Source: Rhynchopus sp. YZ270_cl-10 (taxonomy: Eukaryota > Euglenozoa > Diplonemea > Diplonemida > Diplonemidae). From it: 64,000 bases of DNA. The position numbers and the translations under genes are program-made. Of the stretch, positions 56,789 through 64,000 are shown piece by piece. The stretch covers positions 248,001 through 312,000 of the forward strand of contig OZ037919.1 in NCBI GenBank assembly GCA_964035575.1. The letters are read 5' to 3'. The notes beneath the pieces are model-generated. The model did no database searches. It saw only the letters and a program-made list of their open reading frames with translations, and was not told where the DNA came from. Within the stretch, counting starts at the first letter, position 1; the number at the start of each line of letters is the position of its first letter.

Positions 56789-58617
56789 TTGTTTTTTTTG
56801 GGGCTAATATTAGGACCTTTTTTAAAACCTTTTCAAAATGCAACAGACAGGGGAAAAAAAAAGACAACCGAACGCAAGCTGAGGGATCCACTTCCCTTCT
56901 TGAACTGTCTTTTCCCCGTCTCTCTCTCTCATTTTTCTTTTCTTCTTTTGGGTGATGCTATATGGGAGGGGAGGGGGAGGGGGGGAAAAAAACTGGAAAA
57001 ATTTAAAAAGTGCGAAAAACGGCCAAAAAATAAAACGTTTAAATACCATGTCAGGAAATAGCCTGAAAAATGCAAAAAATACAACTTCTCAGAAAAACAC
57101 ACACCCCGCCCCGCCCCACACAAACGTATACATAGCGAAAGAGGCAAATCTTTAGCATTTCTAACCCCCTTTATTTTTATCCTTTTTTTTATCTTTTATT
57201 TATATAAAGCGCCTTTTGAGAGGGTGTACTTTTTTTTTGAGCGTACAAGAAAAAAAACTCCCCCCCTTTTTTTTTTGTCAGGGAAGACACAACAGAGCCT
57301 TTTATGTTATGGCTCCGTTCACCTGACCCCACACACACACCTGAGTGTTGTTGATCAACAGAGATATTATTTTTTTTTGTTTCTTGTACCTACCCCCCAC
57401 CCATTATGACAAGTGAAATGACGTGATTTCACTTGTCACTTGTCACTGGGTCCCGTCGTGCAATAAGTATTCACCTGCCACGCATTTTGGTTATTTTTTT
57501 CTCTAAGAAAGTTGGGAACATTCTTGTTGATCTCTTTTACCTATGCCATCAACTTATTGAATGCCTATTGTTGAAATACTGTTTCTCTTCAAGAAAATCA
57601 GTCTTATGTGAGCATGATACGCGCACCTTGGGAAAATATTCCGCCTTCTTGGAATTACCCCCAAAAATACTGATTTCAAAAACGCCCCCTTTTCAACCCA
57701 ACGATACCAGCAACGACGATTCGAGTTAGTGTTTTATTTTATTTTATTTTTTTTCCTTTGCAATTAGATGTGGTAACATATTTGGGGGTTTTTTTTTGTA
57801 GTTGTTTGATGCGTCAACACATTGAAAAACTGCAAGAAAGGGGGGTGAGGAAACGACAAGCGACACTTTAAAAAGGATGTCCGTACTGCCGAGAAGCGCA
57901 TTGTCTTTCAAACTTTTTTATTTGAATGCCTGCGTCCCAGAGGCGTTTGCACTATCAACTTCACCTTTTATTTTTATTCTATTTTTGAGGAGATACCGAT
58001 GGACAACTTCATCCTTTCTCTCAAAATAAGCATCTTTGGTGTGATTCAGGGGGTACGGAGAACCCACGGACAACCCACGGAAGAACCACGGGGGAACCAC
58101 GGAGAATCCGTTTGGTGATCACACCAATCTTATTCATTTTTTTTTTTTTTTTTTTTGGTGGGAATCTGTCTTGGGCGTCCACCCCAGTGCACCGGTCATG
58201 TACCAAAGGTACACTGTTCACGAGAGGGCTTTGTATTGCAAGTCAACTTTTTTTTTTGGAGGAAATCTGTGTGGAAGAAACATAATTGGTACCCCAGAAA
58301 TAAAAAAAATACCAAGTACGCAACAACTTCGCACTAAAGTACGCAAAGAAGTACGCAATATGGGGTTGTCAGGAGCAACCAATAATGATGAAAAGAAGCG
58401 GGTTTGAGAGTTCTTCCCGCTCAACTCTAGAAATAATTAAAATACAAAAAAAACCAACTTCTCGCTTCCTCTGTCATTCGATATGTCCTCCTCCACCCCA
58501 TTCTCTTACGTTTTTAACCCAAATCCTCCCCCCTCCTTTAAATTTATACCCCCTCAAACAAAATTTTCCCACCCCATTTTCTCAGAATTGGAATTTTTTT
58601 TGAATTCCATTAAAAAA
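56789..58617. other. Spacer, no supported gene
   Basis: A/T tracts and dispersed repeats: half of the GGGTCCCGTCGTG hairpin at 57408-57463, a GGGAACATTCTTGTTGATC relative at 57514, a CCCAGAGGCGTTTGCAC unit at 57930, three CCACGG(A/G) units near 58065-58105 that also occur near 4150, and the CACGAGAGGGCTTTGTATTT unit at 58218. Confidence 0.55.
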
Positions 58618-59262
58618 ATGGACCGAACTTTACAGCAAATTGAACTATCACACCCTGCTATCGGTACTGTCGTTGTGAACCAGGGGAGTGAGGAGCTCGC
58701 CGAAGGCCAGGATGCGACAGCAAGATGGGTGTGGGACGCGGCGTCCCCGTTTGCAGAGCATTTGTGCAACCACCCTGATGCGGTGAAGGGGAAACGCGTT
58801 GTCGAAATTGGGGCTGGAACCGGGTTGGTCGGGTTTGCGGCAGCCAGGCTTGGGGCGAAGACTGTTACCATCACCGACCTACCGACGGAACTTCCGTTGC
58901 TTAGAACGAATGCCGAGCTGAATGATGCAAAAGATGTCAAAATCGAGCAATGCAGCTGGGGAGATAGAGACGACCTGGAGCGACTCGGAAAGTTCGATGT
59001 CGTGCTCGTCAGTGACTGTCTTTATGGTCGCGATTCAGAAGTGGTATCCATGCTTTTGCTCGAAACAATCCACTCCCTCTGTGCCCCCGACGGATGTGTC
59101 CTCCTGGCCTACTGTTACAGAGAGAACCTCATGGCCGATCTGCATTTCTTCGAAGAGGTGGAGGAGTTGTTCAACTCAGAGAAGCGTGACCTACCACCAA
59201 ACAAAATAAGACATGGTGTCGAACCTCATGAGTTGTGGCTCATCGAATATACCCCAAAGTAA
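58618..59262 (+). CDS. METTL21-type protein methyltransferase (214 aa)
   Basis: A single exon. The S-adenosylmethionine-binding motif VVEIGAGTGLVGFAAARLGA lies at about residues 61-80, followed by an acidic end of strand 2 (TITDLP). The post-II motif is DCLY (in VVLVSDCLYG), the variant of DxxY that marks the METTL21-like family of seven-strand lysine methyltransferases. A typical Trp-rich lead (TARWVWDAASPFAEHL) precedes the fold. The family modifies Lys residues on chaperones and elongation factors; the substrate here cannot be told. The frame is open upstream to an ATG at 58483, adding 45 Pro- and Phe-rich residues, but base composition changes sharply at 58618, so that start is preferred. 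Confidence 0.9.
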   Translation: MDRTLQQIELSHPAIGTVVVNQGSEELAEGQDATARWVWDAASPFAEHLCNHPDAVKGKRVVEIGAGTGLVGFAAARLGAKTVTITDLPTELPLLRTNAELNDAKDVKIEQCSWGDRDDLERLGKFDVVLVSDCLYGRDSEVVSMLLLETIHSLCAPDGCVLLAYCYRENLMADLHFFEEVEELFNSEKRDLPPNKIRHGVEPHELWLIEYTPK

Positions 59263-60024
59263 AAAAAAAGGGAGAGGGAAAAAAAAAAAAACAAAAAATT
59301 AAAAAAACGGAAAAGATGCATTCCAATATAGTCTCATAGGTTAAAAAAAAGTGTTTTTTTGCTCCTCAGGATATTCTCTTCTCTTCTCTTCCCCTCAAGA
59401 TAAAACAACAACTTTCATTCAATTCTATAGTGGAGTTCATCCTCAGGTATCTACACTAATACAACGAAGTGTTCAAAAAAGACAACAACTTTCATTCAAT
59501 TCTCCTATCCGAAACGTACATCACACAGCCCTAAGTATTCTGTATGATACTCATAGTTCCTTTTTTATTATGAGTTTATTATTATGTCAACCACGAAAAA
59601 TGGATTGTAGGACTGCATGGTTGGGGGGTGGTGTCCACTCTCCCCCGGGGTCATACCCAAAGATACACTGTTTTCACGAGAGGGTTTTTTTGTATTTCAG
59701 TTCCACCTTTCTATTCAGTAGAATTAGATGGTATATTTGAAATAATGGATTTCAGTCCAACCTTTTTTAGGTTTCCTTTTTACATCTTCTGTTGTAGGCC
59801 GCAGGGTACTTTATGCTTTCATCCGGATGGCTGGCATCGTACAGTGGGTCAGTCGGAGGGGTGTCCTGCAGTAATAACTTCACTTTTTTAACACCACATT
59901 TAGTTCAACTTTTTAAACCTCTCTCTTGCAGGCATTCCTCCTCCTCCCCCCCATTCCCCCCCTTTTCCTTGGGGTACACAATAAAAGCGAAGTATTGAAA
60001 AGACGGTAAAAAAAAGGGGGTGTG
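59263..60024. other. Spacer with dispersed repeats
   Basis: It holds TACACTAATACAACCAAG-type (59448), GGATTGTAGGACTGCATGG-type (59601-59705) and ATCCGGATGGCTGGCATCGT-type (59820-59885) repeats, then an AATAAA-containing leader just before the next gene. No gene is seen. Confidence 0.6.
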
Positions 60025-63000
60025 ATGAAGCGGCGTGTTAATGAGCTGGTCCAATGTGCTGCGAAATACCCAAAGAACGCAGCTCAACACCGCTTTTTAG
60101 AAGGTGACGAAGTCATATTTTCGTGCGATGTGGGGCAACGTGGGCAGTTGGTTTGGGCTGCCGTTTCGGAACGGTTCTTTCGAGTATTAGACTGCCAGAG
60201 CCATACCGTTTGTTTTGAGTTTATCCCCTTAGCTGATATTGATGCCATCGTTGAGTCGGATAGTTCCCCTCAGATTGGGGTGATCCTGCAGGGTGATGGA
60301 CCTGACGTCATGCTAAGTGTATCGTCTCAAGGAAACAGAGAAGCGTTGCTGGGTTCTTTGTTGAAGTGTAGGCTGGAGGCAGTTGGGGTGGGGGTGCCGT
60401 TAATATGTATTGATGGTGCGCAGTTTGCAGGGCATCTGAGGAATGTGGCAGGGGAGCAGAAGAGAGCGTTGCCTCTTCCTGCATCGCAGCACGACCATTT
60501 GACGCTCGCAAAGAACGCTTCTGTGAAGGGGAGGCTGCGGTCTCATGGAGACTGTTGTGTGTATTTTACGGATCGGATTGCGGAGATTGCAGCGAATACT
60601 GATGTTTCTCGCAATGAAGCACCTATCGAACCGGACACAAATTTTACCATAGCAACCCGCCTCCACGAAGCCCCTCCAGAGCTTATCCAAGCCAAACCCA
60701 GTAAGGTAGTTATTCTCTCAGACGGGGCGTTTTATTTAACAGATAAAGCAGGGAAGGTGGAGTTTCGTTGTCCGGTTCGCGCGATTTTGAAGGTAGGGTT
60801 CGTACGGCGTGACAGCGGGGCTGGTGGTGTGACCGTCTTTTATCTTTCTTTGGGTCATGCCCCTTCTGTTCACCCCGATGTTTTTGTTTTTGCGGCCCGC
60901 AGAGGAGAAGGCTTGGTCACAGAATTAAGAGAGGTGTTGCTTGGGATGGAGGTGGAAGTGGTGAATTTTTCGAGCATCCCTCCGCCCTCCCCGCCGCCGC
61001 CATACCAAAAGGATCTGTCTCCCCCTCCTCCGGCGATCCCGTCTCCTCGAACGGAAGCCACCGCCACAATGCCGCCTTTCGCTACCCCATCAAGCGAGGC
61101 GCCGCCGGTTTCGGTATCACCACCAAGCACAATAGGTCTTTCACCCCATTCTCTGGGTAGGGGGCGGTCTCCTTTAAGGGAGGTTGATGCAAATCAGCGA
61201 GGGTTTTTGAGCTCCCAATCGAAATCCCCGGAGGAGGAGGAGCAGAAGAAGGAGGTGGAGGAGGAGGACAACACCGAACGGATGGCAGCAGTGGCTGTCT
61301 GTGAGACGAACATCGCAGAGCAACTGTTAATTGACCGACGACGCGAAGCGATGCTTGGCCATTTCTTCGGAACCTCAGACAGCACCTCTGCTCCAGGACC
61401 ACGCAGGATCGACACCCTCACAAGCCCTACACCTTCTCCGAGACATAATACGGGAGCTCCTTTGCATCAACCACTTTCCTCTTCTCCTGCAGATTTGGGA
61501 GCGATTGGGTTTGGGCAAAAAACGGCTTTACCTAGTTCAGTCATTTCACCATCTCCGAGGTTTGCTGTTGGGCAGAATTTTGGTGAAATTGGAGGGCAGA
61601 TGGGGAGTGCAGTTCGAAGCAAGGCGCAACCACAGCAGTCTCGCACGCAGTCACCCCCTCCAGAGCATACGTCTTCTAGGCAGTTGTTTGGAGATGATTT
61701 TAATGAGGATGACATCATAGGTGGTGTGCATGCACCACCTGCCTCTCCACCGAACGAGGAGGTACGGACATTATCTTCACCCTTAGGGGAAGACAATGCA
61801 AGGCTTCGTGAACAGCTTGCAGAGGCGACTGCCAGGTTAAATGCTCATATTGAAGCGAACGATGCGTTGCAACGTGCATTAGGCGAAGCATTTGTTACGA
61901 CACCAGAGAAGGGAGGAGGAGGAGGAGGTGGGGGTGGAGGGGCTGAAACAGCAAGCGGCAGTGGAAGCTCCCCAGCGCAACGTATGAAAGACTTTCTCCC
62001 TTCCAGGAATGAGCAGATGAGTGACTATTTCGTTTCCCTCCAAAGTGGAGGCGGAGCTGCATCTGCATCAGACCCTTCTCAACCAACTGAGCTGTCTCGA
62101 GGAGATTTGGTGACATTAGTTGCTTTAAAGGATGCAGAAATATCGGATCTCCAACTTCGTTTAGATGAGTCAAAGAAAGAGACAGGAAGGACTGCCAAGG
62201 AGACAACCAAGCGTGGGGTAGTGGTGAACGAGAAGGTGCCAAGGAAGAAGGGGTTTGCAAGCAGTTCTATGCCAACAAAACAGATGCAGGCAAAGCTGGC
62301 GCAGAAGACGGCGTATGCGGAGGCTGCAGTAGCGTATTCACGGTGTGTCGAAAAACGATTAAACCATATCGTCGCGCAACGGTATCCAGAACGCCTTCAG
62401 GCGCTCGAATCTGCGTTGAACGAAGTGAAAAATGATGGTAGCGCAAACGATAACGCAACACCTCCTGGAAGTTCTCCAACAACTGACCCGAAAATCCGCG
62501 CTGCAAAAGCAGAATATGAAAAAATCGAGTTGCTTCGGAAATTAGACGAAGCCGCACAAACTAAGGTTTCATTGGAAAGACAAGTGGAGCATATTCGCCG
62601 TCAAGGCGCTAAGGTGGCTGCAGACATTATTGAAAAGGCGAAGGAAAAGGCGGAAGAGTTATCCGCTGATGCAAGCTCAGCGAGACTGCATTTGGCAGAG
62701 GCTGTGCGTACTGTAGAAGCTTTGCAAGCAGAGCTGGAACGGCAAAGAACCGAATCTGCTAGCAGAGAGGCAGAGCAGGCACGCCTTGCAATGGCCACGG
62801 AGAGCGAACTCCGCAGTGTCTTTGAAACAAACGTTGCGGAAATTGAAGAGCGTGCGCAACACCACGAACGGCGCCTTAACAAAGCCCAGGCACAGCTCCT
62901 CCAGGACCTTCAAGCTAAAGAAGGGGAGCTTCACTTTCTTCTTAAGGAAGGAGAATCGCGTGATGGAGGAGCCAGGGCAAATGCACTGTACGCAGCCTTG

Positions 63001-63405
63001 ACAGAGGAGCTGCGGGTAGAGAGGGAGCGGACCGAGCATGTGGCCGCGCAGTTCCGCATTGCGACGATGCAGATCGAGACGTTGTGTGTCGAGGCTGCGC
63101 GGACTCCAGAGTATTTTGCAGGGGAAGGTGCACAGCCGCTGATGCTTCAACAGATAGGCAACTTAGAAGGCCGTGTCATCGCCCGCGATGCGGTGATCAA
63201 GGAGTTACGCGAAGAGCTGCAACGTTATGAACCAGTAGCAGGTGGTGTCTGTGGCGCCTGTCGAAGTGCGTCGGGGTCGCCAGGGGGAGGAGGAGAGCAA
63301 CGTAGTGCGAACAGCATGCCACCGTACACAGCGCTGCGCAAGCTGCAGGAGCAGGAGGCCACGATGCAGTCTATTACAGAGTTGAATAGGATTCTGCAGA
63401 ATAAG
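60025..63405 (+). CDS. PH-like and coiled-coil protein, first exon (1127 aa, incomplete)
   Basis: A very long open exon from ATG 60025; it either ends at the TAA at 63424 or, more likely, is spliced at the GTATTC donor after 63405, with the rest beyond the window. Two beta-rich modules resembling PH or myosin TH1 folds lie at about residues 20-120 and 225-310 (VVILSDGAFYLTDKAGKVEF is typical). Residues about 315-600 are Pro- and Ser-rich and disordered. Short coiled coil lies at about 590-620 and a long one at about 690-1060, rich in Glu, Ala, Gln and Arg. A CGACR motif and a Gly-rich stretch come near 1070-1090. Such a plan suits a cytoskeletal, basal-body or membrane-attachment scaffold; the exact family is unknown. 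A Gly run near 630 comes from GGA/GGT repeats. Confidence 0.8.
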
Positions 63406-63458
63406 GTATTCAGGGGGGTTCCCTAAGGAAGGAATATGGTGGGAGGGGGGGTTGTGAC

Positions 63459-63545
63459 TGCAGGGTTTTTTCTAGGGGGGGACGGGGGGGGACGGCGTCC
63501 CCCCCCCAGATTTTGGGGGGAAACGCGTCCCCCCCCGGGGGGGGA
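63459..63545. repeat. G/C-rich hairpin element, second copy
   Basis: CAGGGTTTTTTCTAGGGGGG is followed by runs of G and C that can pair (GACGGCGTCCCCCC and ACGCGTCCCCCCC against GGGGGGACGC). It is a relative of 13196-13372 and lies in what is probably an intron of the preceding coiled-coil gene. Confidence 0.65.
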
Positions 63546-63822
63546 CGCATTTTGACTTGGGAAAAAAAGGATATGGGGGGGTGGTTGGGGTCACCCTCAC
63601 AGACCCCCCATTTGGGACACCACGTACGTAACCCGCACCAGAAAAAAAAGGGAGGCAGGGAGTCGAGCGCGCGCGAAGCGCGTCTTATCCCCTTCCTGGC
63701 ATCATTGTGAAGAGGATATAGCGAGGTGAAGTTTCAGACCGTGCCCCCAATTCACTCAATTTTTGCACCATTTGACGGACCGAACAAAGAGTGAGAATAA
63801 GGGATCGGCAAAAATCAAAAAA

Positions 63823-63960
63823 GTAGCGTACCGTGCGCCTGCGGCGCAACTCAAAGCTTATGAGCGGAATCCCACAGCCCTCTACCATAGTTTGGCTGTA
63901 CAAATGTTCAATTTTAGGTCACAATTTTTTGAAATGTTGCGTACCGTGGCTTCGCCAGAA
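63823..63960. repeat. Paired GCGTACCG hairpin modules at the window edge
   Basis: GTAGCGTACCGTGCGCCTGC with its GCGCC/GGCGC hairpin (63823-63850) and TGTTGCGTACCGTGGCTTCG with its TGGC/GCCA hairpin (63935-63960) occur in the same direction, about 112 bases apart. Sequence between and beyond them resembles 51283-51395 and 19350-19445 in inverted or direct form. Confidence 0.7.
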
Positions 63961-64000
63961 AGTTCTGATATCATGACCGCCGTTTCTTCTTGTACTGAGG

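Noticed and set aside
58483-58617. Upstream start for the methyltransferase
   Set aside because: The extra 45 residues are Pro- and Phe-rich from an AT/C-rich leader, and composition changes sharply at the ATG at 58618.

Overview
The window is nuclear DNA of a unicellular eukaryote. Its genes are broken by GT-AG introns, most with donors of the type GTATGY. Coding exons are GC-rich and stand out from AT-rich DNA full of homopolymer T and A tracts. All nine gene models that I can support lie on the + strand. The gene set includes a complex I type gamma-carbonic anhydrase, which implies respiring mitochondria, and an alkylglycerone-phosphate synthase ending in a peroxisomal AKL signal, which implies peroxisomes or glycosomes. 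One-way gene order, ether-lipid synthesis, sparse long introns and many repeats would suit a free-living euglenozoan such as a diplonemid. That is an inference with low confidence, because I found no spliced-leader sequence.

Layout. 1-5.4 kb: heptamer and hexamer tandem arrays, a small two-exon gene and a broken antisense gene fragment. 5.4-17 kb: no convincing gene; dispersed short repeats, a 1.6-kb foldback element, a TTAA-flanked element and a 355-bp near-perfect palindrome with a 9-bp target duplication. 17-20.7 kb: a three-exon membrane-protein gene of TVP15/COPI-associated type, whose second intron carries a 481-bp heptamer array and whose first intron carries coding-like sequence on the other strand. 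20.7-32 kb: a cluster of foldback and terminal-inverted-repeat elements. 32.2-34.4 kb: two single-exon genes, a ubiquitin-like plus WD40 protein and a secreted four-repeat cysteine-rich protein. 37-40 kb: the gamma-carbonic anhydrase (5 exons). 42.7-46.6 kb: a PP4R3/SMEK regulatory subunit (5 exons). 49.7-50.8 kb: a lysine-rich protein (2 exons). 53.3-56.8 kb: alkylglycerone-phosphate synthase (4 exons). 58.6-59.3 kb: a METTL21-type methyltransferase. 60-63.4 kb and beyond: a large PH-like and coiled-coil protein that leaves the window.

The genes do not form one pathway; they are ordinary housekeeping and cytoskeletal genes in repeat-rich DNA. The most unusual content is the repeats. Several non-autonomous elements keep a recognisable core while their ends are built from quite different palindromic modules. 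Four of the five long tandem arrays have a 7-bp period and no stop codon in any frame. Numerous short hairpin-bearing repeats are shared between introns and spacers. All coordinates and splice sites were read by eye; exon sums were checked for reading frame.
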